From NCBI RefSeq assembly GCF_963576675.1, contig NC_088915.1, positions 42,561,501 to 42,625,500 on the forward strand: DNA of 64,000 nucleotides. Direction: 5' to 3'. Each line of letters opens with the position of its first letter. Position 1 is the first letter of the stretch. The notes below the pieces were generated by a model that did no database searches, had not been told where the DNA came from, and was given only the letters and a program-made list of their open reading frames with translations. Shown here piece after piece: positions 1 to 10,242 of this stretch. This stretch comes from Euphorbia lathyris. Lineage: Eukaryota; Streptophyta; Magnoliopsida; Malpighiales; Euphorbiaceae. Made by a program: the position numbers and the translations under genes.

Positions 1-379
1 CGGGTGCGCCATCCCGTTTTTCCTAGGGTCGAACGGGTGGCGAACCCGTTTCTACCTTAGGGAAAACGGGATCTTCACCTATTTTGCCTAGGCACCAAAC
101 GGGTCCAGCACCCATTCAGGCAAACTTCAATGATTTCTGTCTCCCATTCTGGAGACGGAACTCGTGTTTTCTAATATATTTTCATAAAAATAACTTACCT
201 GAATATCCATCATGCCTTTTCCCATCCCGTGTTTTGGTGGCATGCTGATTTTTGTTCGGGTTTTGGGAACACTAAATAACTTGAGAGGATTCTATTTTTT
301 CGTTGAAAATTATAAGAAGGGTATAATTGTCCAAAGGGGGCGGTGACTAGTAATTAGGGGTGGGATTTAGCAGTTCACA

Positions 380-630
380 AAAATAATCATCAAATTTGTG
401 AAAAATCGAGTTGCACGTAAAATCTTTGAAATTTATATAAATCCTTTATTTTTAGATATAATTTACGTTAAAGTGTGACTTAATTTATGTAAAGTTATTA
501 TTTTACAAAAAAAATGAACTTTGGAAAAAATCGAGTTTTACTTAAAACCATTGAACTTTACTTAAATCTTCTACTTTTAGACATAATTTACGTAAATTTA
601 TATTTTTACAAAAAAAAATCATTTGATTTG
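380..630. repeat. Two-copy AT-rich tandem duplication
   Basis: Two diverged copies of a unit of about 120 bp lie head to tail. Each has the order 'aaaaatcgagtt', 'ttgaa(a/c)ttta', 'cttttagacataattta' and a poly-A run. No coding potential is visible. Bases 1-380 hold no gene either, only a GC-richer patch with repeated 'aacgggt' words in the first 120 bases. Confidence 0.5.
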
Positions 631-639
631 CTTCACTTC

Positions 640-1365
640 CCACTCGATGTTCAGTCTATGCTTCAACAGCTTTTTCCTTAAGTTTTATATAGAGTTGTAA
701 TTGAATCGATCTTTGGTCTGCTCATGTTCGGCTTATAAGAAAATTGACAAGCTCGAGCTCAACATTCTGTTTGTGAGGAGCATGTTCACGTTTGTTACCG
801 ACCAGCTTGTTAGTTTGTTCATGAACTCTTGAACAACTTATTAATTATGTTCATTAATTATATTGATTTGAAATTTAATTAACACGTAATTACATAGTTT
901 TGAAATCTACAAAACTACATTGTTTTAAATTTCTCCCTTTATATGAATATTATTATTAAAAAAATAATCGAACCAATCTTGCTCATGAGTGTGTTCATGA
1001 ATATTATAATCGAGTTTTCTTATAAGTTTGTTCATGAACCTATAATCAAACTTGCTCGCAAGCTTTTAAGCCCAGCTTTGTCGTGCTCAATCTCGGCTCG
1101 TTTATTAATCCAACCGAATATGGTCGAGCTTTTATCAAAATAATATATATTATCATCCATGTCCATTAAGATGAATCCTCTAAATAAAGCAATGACATGA
1201 AATCTCTGCCATGTTGACAATCCTAATTACATCATAGTGTTTTACACATTATCTTTAAATACTTGAACATTACTTGATAATATGAATATCAAATCAAATA
1301 CAATTAAATAAATTAAAATCCAGTCGTTCATGATCTTTTCTCGAGCTCGAGTCGAGCTTAAAAAT
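640..1365. mobile_element. MITE-like remnant with CGAGCTCGAG and GTTCATGAAC motifs
   Basis: The stretch opens with 'gacaagctcgagctcaa' and closes with 'tctcgagctcgagtcgagctt'. In between it repeats the palindromic word GTTCATGAAC and several CGAGC/GCTCG words. Such GAGCTCGAG-rich, non-coding blocks are common in non-autonomous plant DNA transposons. No clean terminal inverted repeat or target duplication was found, so the class is open. The two short opposed ORFs here are not convincing genes. Confidence 0.3.
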
Positions 1366-1370
1366 ATTTT

Positions 1371-2038
1371 AGTTTAGTGATGTTTCAGTTCAGTAATATT
1401 TCAGTTCATTAATGTTTTAGTTGAATAATGTTTCATTTAGTAATGTTTCACTTAAGTAATATTTCAATTTAGTAATGTTTCAGTTTAGTAATGTTTCAGT
1501 TTAGTGATGTTTCAGTTCAGTAATGTTTCAGTTCAGAGATGTTTTAGTTTAGTAATGTTTCAGTTTAGTATTGTTTCAGTTCAGTAATGTTTCAGTTGAG
1601 TAATGTTTCAATTTAGTAATATCTCAATTTAGTGATGTTTTAGTTCAGTGATGTGTTTGTTCAGTAATGTTTCAGTTGAGAGATGTTTCAGTTTAGTAAT
1701 ATTTCAGTTTAGTAATGTTTCAGTTGAGTGATATTTCAGTTTAGCAATTTTTCAGTTTAGTAATGTTTGAGTTCAGTAATGTTTTAGTTTAGTGATTTTT
1801 CAGTTCAATAATTTTTCATTAGTAATGTTTCAGTTCAGTGATGATCCAGTTCAGTAATATTTTAGTTTAGTGATATTTCAGTTTAGTAATATTTCAGTTC
1901 AGTAATATTTCAATTTATTAATGTTTCAGTTGAGTAATATTTCAGTTCAATGATGTTTCAGTTTAGCAATGTTTTAGTTCAGCAATGTTTCAATTTAGTG
2001 ATCTTTCAGTTCAGTGATGTTTCAGTTTAGTAATGTTT
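1371..2038. repeat. Minisatellite, unit about 16 bp (left block)
   Basis: The sequence is a continuous run of degenerate 16-bp units of the form AGTAATGTTTCAGTTT or AGTGATGTTTCAGTTC. The main variation is TAA/TGA in the first half and TTTAG/TTCAG/TTGAG at the junction. About 40 units fit in this block. It continues with the same period after the inserted LTR, so the two blocks were one array. Confidence 0.95.
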
Positions 2039-3441
2039 TGTTGAAACACCTTTCCACAAGATTTTGATTTGACAAAATCATCCATGATTAAGAGACAGTT
2101 AAATTTATGTGCTTTATTTAATTGTACTAATCCGTTTGTTCAATGATGAGTATAAATATAAATAAAGATAAATATAAAAAGTAAGACAGGAAGAGGTCAG
2201 TATAGAAGCCCAAAGTATCAAGCTGAGTGGAATCAAACTTAGCATCAAAAGACAAAGATATACACGCCCACAACAACTGTCTCACGAAGCTGAGCTGACT
2301 AAACTTATACTCAGCTTACAAATAACGAGGTTTTACGAAACAGAAGCTGAGTGATTCTTCAGGACAGCATGAAAGAGACGTTTGCTAAAAGACAACGACT
2401 ACCGCCCCTCTGAACCAATAATTGAATCCTTGGAAATACGCAGAAGACACATTTCAAGATGTATGGGTCACTGGATTATTGGTAAAGGACAACTGACACA
2501 AAAAGATAAGCCCGACGCAAGAAGACAAACCTGACGTCTGAAGAAATACAGAGGAAGGGAATGGCCGGAACAGTCTGAAGCTGACCAGAATGTGTCCCCT
2601 AAAAGAGCCGTTTTAACCTTAACGGCTACATCATTTCAAAATGATCCAATTCCAGATTTTCTCCTATATAAGGACAATCAAAATCCTTGGATCATCGCCG
2701 GACTATAAAGAGAAAAATAGAAGAAAGAAAAGATACAAAAGCACTTAGTTACAAAAATAGATCTTACACCCATCTTTCATTCTTTGTGTAAATGCTAGAG
2801 TGATTACTTGTAATCTTCTAAAGTGTTCTTTATTTGAAAAGGAACAAGTGTTTATCAATTGTAAAATTGAGAGTGCTGTGCTGAGTGTTTGGTTGTAAAC
2901 ATTCAGTGGTAGAGAAATCTAGGTGCTGAGTTGTAGCACTTAGTAGGAGTTGAGTAGACGAATGGATGAAGGTACTCTTGCATATTCAACTGCCTTGTAA
3001 TTGGTTTGTGCTCTACCTTTAAAGAGCTCAGTATTGGATTCTAAAAGCCCGGAGGACTCTGGGGACTGGACGTAGGCGGAGAGGCCGAACCAGGATAAGT
3101 GATACTGAGTAATCTCTTAACTCTCTCTCAATTTATATATGTGCATGTGTTGTATGTGAAATTTACTCAGCATATAGAATTGTTTAAAGTTAACTCTGAG
3201 TAATTTCAAGTGCTGAGTTGGAAGCTGACCTCCAAGAGCGTCAATATCTAACTTATAAATAAAACAGCTTTAGTCAATATCCGTCCAAAGCTGTCTTATA
3301 GCATATCTGGCCAAGCTGACCAAAAGCTGAGCTGACCAACTTGCAAAATAACTAAGTCAGCATATAATTAAGCGAAAAAAAGTTATATTAGTTCCTAACC
3401 CCCCCCCCCTTTGGAACTAATCACACGGGACCAACATGTTT
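2034..3441 (+). mobile_element. Solo LTR, Sire/Maximus-like Ty1-copia, with TSD TGTTT
   Basis: The LTR occupies 2039-3436 (1,398 bp). It begins TGTTG and ends CAACA, so it has TG...CA termini, and is flanked by perfect copies of TGTTT at 2034-2038 and 3437-3441. A TATA box (TATATAAGG, near 2665) is followed by a leader-like region, and a poly-C run lies just before the 3' end (near 3402-3411). The length and the C-rich 3' end resemble Sire/Maximus copia LTRs; that lineage call is from memory of the family. No internal region or second LTR is present, so it is a solo LTR left by LTR-LTR recombination. Confidence 0.85.
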
Positions 3442-5733
3442 CAGTTTAGTAATTTTTTGGTTCAATGATGTTTCAATTTAGTGATGTATCAGTTTAGTAA
3501 TGTTTCAATTCAGTGATGTTTCAGTTCAGTAATGTTTCAGTTTAGTAATATTTTAGTTCAGTGATGTTTCAGTTCAGTAATGTTTCAATTTAGCAATATT
3601 TCAGATTAGTAATGTTTCAATCGAGTGATGTTTCTTTAGTAATGTTTTGGTTCAGTAATATTTTAGTTTAGTGATGTTTCACTTTAGTAATGTTTCAGTT
3701 CAGTGATGTTTCAATTTAGTGATCTTTCAGTTCATTAATGTTTCAGTTTAGTGATGTTTTAGCTGAGTAATATTTCAGTTCAGTAATGTTTCAGTTGAGT
3801 GATGTTTCAGTTTAGTGATGTTTCGATTCAGTGATATTTCAGTTCTGTAATATTTCAGTTCAGTGATATTCAGTTCAGTAATGTTTCAATTTAGTAATTT
3901 TCAGTTTAGTAATATTTCAGTTTAGTGATGTTTCAATCCAGTGGTGTTTCAGTTTAGTAATGTTTCAGTTTAGCAATGTTTCAGTTCAGTAATGTTTCGG
4001 TTTAGTAATACTTCGATTTAGTGATGTTTTAGTTCAATGATGTGTCAAATCAGTAATGTTTCAATTCAGTGATGTTTCGATTCAGTAATGTTTCAGTTTA
4101 ATATTTCAGTTTAGTGATGCTTCAGTTCAGTAATGTTTCAGTTTATTAATGTTTCAGTTGAGTGATGTTTTAGCTTAGTAATGTTTCAGTTGAGTGATGT
4201 TTCAGTTCAGTAATGCTTCAGTTTAGTAATGTTACAGTTCAGTGATGTTTTAGTGTAGTAATGTTTCAATTTAGTAATGTTTCAGTTCAATGATGTTTGA
4301 GTTTTGTGATGTTTCAGTAGAGTAATGTTTCAATTGAGTGATGTTTCAGCTCAGTAATGTTTCAGTTTAGTGATGTTTTAGTTTAGTAATGTTTCGGTTC
4401 AACGATGTTTTAATTTAGGAATGTTTCAATTTAACAATATTTCAGTCCAGTGATGTTTGAGTTCAGTGATGTTTCAGTTCAGTGATGTTTTAGTTCACTA
4501 ATGTTTCAGTTGAATGATGTTTTGGTTTAGTAATGTTTCAATTCAGTAACATTTTAGTTGAGTGATGTTTCAGTTTAGTAATATTTCAGTTTAGTGATGT
4601 TTCAGTTTAGTAATGTTTCAGTTTAGTGATGTTTCAGTTTGGTAATGTTTCAGCTTCGTAATGTTTCAATTTTGTAATGTTTCAGCTTAGTGATGTTTTA
4701 GTTTGGTAATGTTTCAATTAAATAATGTTTGAGTTCAGTGATGTTTGAGTTCAGCGATGTTTCAGTTGAGTAATAGGTGAGTTTAGTAATGTTTCAGTTT
4801 AGTAATGTTTCAGTTCAGTAATGTTTCGGTTGAGTGATCTTTCAATTCAGTAATGTCTCAGTTCAGTAATGTTTCAGTTGAGTGATGTTTCCATTCAGTA
4901 ATATTTCATTTGAGTGATGTTTCAATTTAGTAATGTTTCATTTTAGTATTTTTTCTGTTTAGTGATATTTCTGTTCAGTGATGTGTCATTTCAGTAACAT
5001 TTCAATTTAGTGATGTTTCAATTCAGTAATATTTCAGTTTAGTAATATTTTAGTTCAGTGATATTTTAGTTCAGTAATGTTTCAATTTAGAAATATTTCA
5101 GATCAGTAATGTTTCAGTTGAGTGATGTTTCAGTTTAGTAATGTTTCATTTCAGTAATATTTCAGTTGAGTGATGTTTCAGTTTAGTGATGTTTTAGTTT
5201 AGTAATGTTTCAGTTCAACGATGTTTCAGTCTAGTCATGTTTCAATTTAGTAATGTTTCAGTTCAGTGATGTTTGAGTTTAGTGATGTTTGAGTTTAGTG
5301 ATGTTTGAGTTGAGTAATGTTTCTTTTCAGTAATATTTCAATTCAGCGATATTTCAGTTTAGTAATGTTTTAGTTTAGTAATATTTCAGTTCAGTGATAT
5401 TTCAGTTCAGTAATGTTTTAGTCTAGTAATGTTTCAGTTAAGTAATATTTCAGTTGAGTGATGTTTCAGTTCAGTAATGTTTCAGTTAAGTAATGTCTCA
5501 GTTGAGTGATGTTTCAGTTCAGTAATGTTTCAGTTCAGTAATGTTTCAGTTCAGTAATGTTTCGGTTTAGTGATGTTTGAGTGCAGTGATGTTTCAGTCG
5601 AGTAATATTTCAGTTCATTAATGTTTCAGTTGAGTGATGTTTCAGTTTAGTAATGTTTCAGTTCATTAATGTTTCAGTGAGTGATGTTTCAGTTCAGTAA
5701 TGTTTCAGTTTAGTGTTGTTTTAGTTTAGTAAT
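3437..5733. repeat. Minisatellite, unit about 16 bp (right block)
   Basis: This continues the 1371-2038 array with the same degenerate unit (AGTRATGTTTCAGTTY), about 140 copies. Single-base differences and occasional deletions of one or two bases keep every long reading frame closed. The array stops abruptly at about 5733, next to a decayed Tat-type gag region. Confidence 0.95.
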
Positions 5734-5739
5734 GGTGAT

Positions 5740-7860
5740 CGTCTCCGATCTCGATTTTCATAACCACACTTCCCAATGGGGGGACTCAGTGTCTGATGAT
5801 TCCTATTCAGTGAGCTTTTATGGGATTCAACTTGCTCGGCTCGAGGTTGGTTGAGCTCCTAGTGTCCTCTAATCCTTTACAAACCCTAAAATTCTTAATT
5901 CGGACCATGATTACTAGTGTGTCGTCGTGTCCCTTTGAGGGTGTTCCACGTCTTACCAAATGAGAACGTTGATGATGTATTGGGTCTATCCTTCTCGGGG
6001 GATCTTCTTCTTTTGGATGGTTGCCTCGGGCTGCATCCTCCGAATATGACATCGATGAAACACCTAGGGGTTGTGCCCGTGTTTCTTCTCTTGTTTTTCC
6101 GGGTGTCGAGCCTCGTCCGACTCTTTTCTAAAAATGCTCTAACTTTCCTCGGGCAGCTAGCTTTTCCAGCTCGAGAATAAGCTGCATGCACTCCTCCGTA
6201 TCGTGCCTTTCACTTTCTTAGAAGTTGCAGTATGCCCTATCATTATGCGAGGGAAATTTCTTCATCTTGGGAAGATAAGTGATGTGTGCCCTATTTGTCT
6301 CTACCCAAAATAGGACTTCCTCTTTAAGACCGTTCAAGGATATCGTTGATCTCTTTGATTGCTCTCGTGGCTTTTTTGATCTCGGTCCTTATTGTTCCTA
6401 GGTTGCCTACTAGTGGGGAGACCTTCTCGCTCAGCAAAGGATTTAGCATGTGGACCTCCCATCTTAAGCAATCTCTTACCCGAGTCATCAAGTCCTTGAA
6501 AGTTTGGGGCATATTGGCGATTAGCTCTTCAGATAGCTCTTTTCAAGGCAGTTGGCCGCTATAATACCGATCGCTCCTTCCACATTCAGTAAATTGACCT
6601 GAATGGCTTCCTGCTGCAATCTATCCATTGTAGTCCTTAAGGGGTTTTTTTATGTTGGACCATGTAGTTGAGATCATGCATGGTTTTGCTTTGGGGATGG
6701 ATGATACGAAGTGGTTGGTGAAGAGTCTTGACATCAACTTGAAGTTGATGATTCTCGATGCCTAGGGACTCGTACTAGTAGGAGGCAACACCTTTTAGGG
6801 TAGTGGGGAATCGGCAGCACATCACAACTTCTATTATCATGGTAGTGTCCATGGCCCGCCTCTAGTTCTTGATGTGAGTAATGGGATATGTTGTCCTATT
6901 ATACCATTTCAACAGGGGATACTTGAACCCTCAATGCATAGGCTCGGTCATGATCCTCTTACATAAGGGTGTTTCTGCCTCTGTGATGTCGGGGTGTTTA
7001 GCATCGATTATTACCTCGATGATGGTGCTCTTGAGCTTATCAATATCTTTCTATATTGCGTCGAACTTAGACTTGACGTCCTTGCCTTTTAACGACAAGT
7101 TTCTTTCTTTGGGTGCCCATCGATCCCGAGTCTAGGGTTTGACCACCCTTTCCTGGTTGACAAATCTGGATTCGATAGATCTGTGTTGGGTTCTTTTGTG
7201 ATTCGTGTCTGGGGTCCTCCTATTTAGGGAGGGTCACTTCTCTTCTCTAACTCGGGTTGATCTTTCAAGGGACTGCTCATTAGCATTCTTTTCTTTCCTT
7301 GTATGGGGAGTTTAGGATCCGCGATGTCTTACCAGAGAGTTTTCCCCTTGACTGGGCGCCTAAGTCCCTTAGTCGATATCTTGGGGATCTACCGCATTGA
7401 CGATAGCAGCCTCAGGTAGTATGATGCTCGGTCGAACATTTGGTATTCTTATGTTTATTCATGTACATGAGAGTCTCTTTTGTAATCTCTAGCTCTTTAA
7501 CTTCAGCTATTTGGATGGTGTGCATTTGTCGCATGACACTAACGACATCATGGACGGATCCCATGTTTTCAACCAGTCGTCAGGAGATTGTGCCTAGGAG
7601 CCTTTATTGTTGGGCGTCTAGGGCCTCAGTGTCCCCTGCCATATCCAGAGCTAGATCGCGATTGACTTGAAACCGTCGTCATGCTTCTTCTTCTGACTGA
7701 ATCCGAACTCATAAGGAAGGGAGTGTACCAATTTGATGTGGTTGAATCCTAAAAGTCCACTTGTCTACCTACGATTGCACAGAAACAAGGTTAGAGGGGG
7801 GGTCGTTGTCCAACTAACCTTCCCCGATGCCTAAGTCAATTTATGAAAAGACTTGAGGAT
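5740..7860 (-). pseudogene. Decayed Ty3-gypsy (Tat-type) gag region
   Basis: The reverse strand encodes broken gag. At about 6960-6720, in several frames with stops, it reads like a gag core: a 'FKYPLLKWY..TT.PI.H' segment, then 'CRFPTTLKG.A' and a 'YESLG' word. At about 6240-6130 a zinc-knuckle-like stretch with 'HDTEECMQL' and 'LEKLAARGKL' follows. A 'VIFGG' word near 6050 is typical of the region after gag in Tat elements. No frame is open for more than about 100 codons. Bases 7140-7700 would hold the gag N-terminus, and 7700-7860 looks like leader or LTR-edge sequence. No LTR pair or target duplication could be set. It abuts the minisatellite and may be the element that carried it. Confidence 0.6.
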
Positions 7861-8343
7861 GATCACAATCAGTAAACAAAAGATGTAATGTTAGTATAGA
7901 ATGAATGAAGTAGTGCACTAAAGCTAAACTTACTCTATTTATACATGTTGAATTATAGAAAATGATTATGAATTGAGGAACATGGTGGACTATGTGCCTG
8001 ACGATAGAGGCATGAAATTTCATTGGAAATTTTCGTAATTCCTTGGTGTTAAAAGTCAAGAAGCCATCTTTAGTAATTTAGAATAAAAAAAAAATTGCAT
8101 TTATTTCACTCAACCTGCTCTCATTTTATATATTGATTTCTGTGCAAGTTAAAATTTCGTGTGATCTAAAATTGAACATGCGTATCCATAAAACGTTAAG
8201 AAACTCCACGTCCCGCAGTTGCTAATTGTTTGATAGAAACCATACGATATCTGGTGCAGCATTTAATGCATACTTTTCGCGTGGCCTGGGTTCACTCATT
8301 CTCTCTTTTAAGTTAAGACTCCATCCAACTAACCACTGAGCTG
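7861..8343. other. Intergenic region upstream of the 502-residue gene
   Basis: AT-rich DNA with no ORF of note. It must hold the promoter and 5' UTR of the gene starting at 8344. Candidate TATA-like words occur, but none is placed well enough to call. Confidence 0.4.
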
Positions 8344-9852
8344 ATGATGGATATCTGGTCCTGGATTTGCGAACTTCCTGACTCAACCGAGTCAGACTCA
8401 CCACAAATCTTCGAACTCGTCAATGGAGGAGGAGACGATTCAACTCGGGGAATACATGTCAAAGCACAGCGAACTGCTGGGTCTACATCTGAGGCACTAC
8501 TTACCTTGTCTATATGCTTAAACGGCTTCCACCCTCATATTGATGGAAACACTATCTGGGTTTCTGACACGTGTCCACTTAAATCAGATAAACCTTTCCT
8601 TCCTTTACTCCTCCAGCTTGTTCAAGAAATCATCACCCGATCACCCATGGCTCAAACCAGTACTTGCCCACGCTCACAGTTCCAGAAACTCAAACCCGAC
8701 GCCGTTTCTTGGATCCTCGACACCCATTCACCCGAATCATTTTCAAACTTGTTCAATATAGTTTTTCTTATGAGGTTGTTTTGGCTCTGTGTCTGTGATG
8801 CACCAAGCGAAGTTGGCTTCTTCTACTTCGAATCTCTGCTAGGTCCGTACCTTGAAGCCATGAAATTAGACCAAACAACTGTTCTTAGCACCTTTTTTAT
8901 CGCAGTAGGAGTCGATGCTGAGCTCTGTTTCATGCGCACCTTTGGTTACATGTTAACAAAATGGCTCCTTTTAACTCCTACTTATTCAGGTCATCAATTA
9001 AGACTTTCTTATGCTACTGAGGCAAATGGGTTTTGGGTTTTAAAAGCTTATGCACCTCTTTTGGCTATGGAGCTTTCCAATAATTCTTCCAGAAATACCA
9101 ATAGGGATTCAGTTCTCAACTATGCCTTGGCACACCAACAGTTAGAGACAGTAATACAGTTGGAATATTCAGTTACTTTTCATGAGGGCTATCTTCGGGT
9201 TACTGCACGTGTCGACAATCTACGTTTCCACGTCTCAAAGTTGGGATTTAGTAAGAAAGATGAAGTAGATTACGCCAATGAGAGACATTTTGTGTCCAGG
9301 GCTAGAATTTGGGTCGGCCCGGAGGTTGGGGCAACTTATGTATCCGGCTTGAGTTTGGGCCGCTCCACGAATAATGGGGAAAGAGAAGTGGAACAGCAAA
9401 GAGTTGTGAAAGGGAGTTGTGAGAAATTGAAAGCTCCAAAGATTAAAACTAGAGCAAGAATGGGTACAAGGGCAAGGATTAAAAATTGGAGGTGGGATCA
9501 AGATGCTGAAGGGAATTGTGTTATATTTGATGCAGTTTTACATGATAATTCCAACGGTCATGAGGTTGCCATGTGGAAAAGGATGAGCGATGGAGATGAA
9601 GTGCGAAATCAATACAACGGACCCAGAAGACCATTTACTAAAACAAGAGGGTTGGTTTTTGCAGGAGATGAGTATGGTGAAGGAGTGGAGTGGAGATTGA
9701 GCAAGGAAATGGAAGGGAATGTGTTGAAGTGGAGAATAGGAGGGGAAGTTTGGGTGAGTTATTTGCCTAATCAAGTCAAAAGTACATTTTCTGAGACTAG
9801 GTGTGTCGAATGGTGTGATGAGGTTGATTTGCCCTTGATTCCAGGCAAATGA
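8344..9852 (+). CDS. Plant-specific conserved protein of unknown function (502 aa, intronless)
   Basis: One uninterrupted exon encodes 502 residues. Two ATGs lie in tandem (8344 and 8347); either start fits, and the protein begins with a D-I-W-S-W-I-C-E-L-P type N-terminus. Other recognisable conserved words are ISRSP-like 'ITRSPMAQTSTCPRSQ' (about residues 95-110), 'SWILDTHSPESF' (about 120-131) and 'CDAPSEVGFFYFESLL' (about 150-165). The C-terminal third is rich in W, G and charged residues ('RARIKNWRWDQDAEGN', 'KTRGLVFAGDEYGEG'). No transmembrane segment, signal peptide or catalytic motif stands out. From memory it resembles a small Arabidopsis family (At1g70160/At4g27020-like) of about 520 residues whose role is not established; I could not test that. 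Its codon use and intact frame contrast with the decayed elements around it. An AATAAA word near 9979 is a plausible poly(A) signal. It converges on LSF1, 390 bp away. Confidence 0.85.
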   Translation: MMDIWSWICELPDSTESDSPQIFELVNGGGDDSTRGIHVKAQRTAGSTSEALLTLSICLNGFHPHIDGNTIWVSDTCPLKSDKPFLPLLLQLVQEIITRSPMAQTSTCPRSQFQKLKPDAVSWILDTHSPESFSNLFNIVFLMRLFWLCVCDAPSEVGFFYFESLLGPYLEAMKLDQTTVLSTFFIAVGVDAELCFMRTFGYMLTKWLLLTPTYSGHQLRLSYATEANGFWVLKAYAPLLAMELSNNSSRNTNRDSVLNYALAHQQLETVIQLEYSVTFHEGYLRVTARVDNLRFHVSKLGFSKKDEVDYANERHFVSRARIWVGPEVGATYVSGLSLGRSTNNGEREVEQQRVVKGSCEKLKAPKIKTRARMGTRARIKNWRWDQDAEGNCVIFDAVLHDNSNGHEVAMWKRMSDGDEVRNQYNGPRRPFTKTRGLVFAGDEYGEGVEWRLSKEMEGNVLKWRIGGEVWVSYLPNQVKSTFSETRCVEWCDEVDLPLIPGK

Positions 9853-10242
9853 GCAAACAAATATGTAATCCTGACTATAATATGCATATGACATAAGAAT
9901 GATTCTATACTTGTAATTTGAAATATGAAATTTAGTTGTATGTGACTATGGTTATGCTATTTTGTACATTCATTAATTTGAATAAAAATGATTTTGTACT
10001 TTATACTAGAGCTTATTGTAATTTTTGAGTTTTAACATTAGTTGTAGCTTGTTAATTCATATATTGTAGAATTTAGGTAGAAGAGGAAAAAGTGTGCTCT
10101 GTTATGCCAAGAATTCTGTGGCTTTGGGTATGTATCATTCATGATATTTATACAAATGTACAACACCATTTATTTCTATAACTAAGTATCACATTTTAAA
10201 ATCTCACCCCTGCAAATGTAACATGTGATGTTGTGGAAGTAA
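9853..10242. other. Convergent intergenic region (3' UTRs)
   Basis: Between the stop of the 502-residue gene (+) and the stop of LSF1 (-). AT-rich, with 'gaataaaa' near 9978 suited to 3'-end formation of the plus-strand gene. Nothing else is seen. Confidence 0.5.

Noticed and set aside
1371..5733. CRISPR-like array
   Set aside because: Units are contiguous, degenerate and have no unique spacers; the sequence is plant nuclear DNA.
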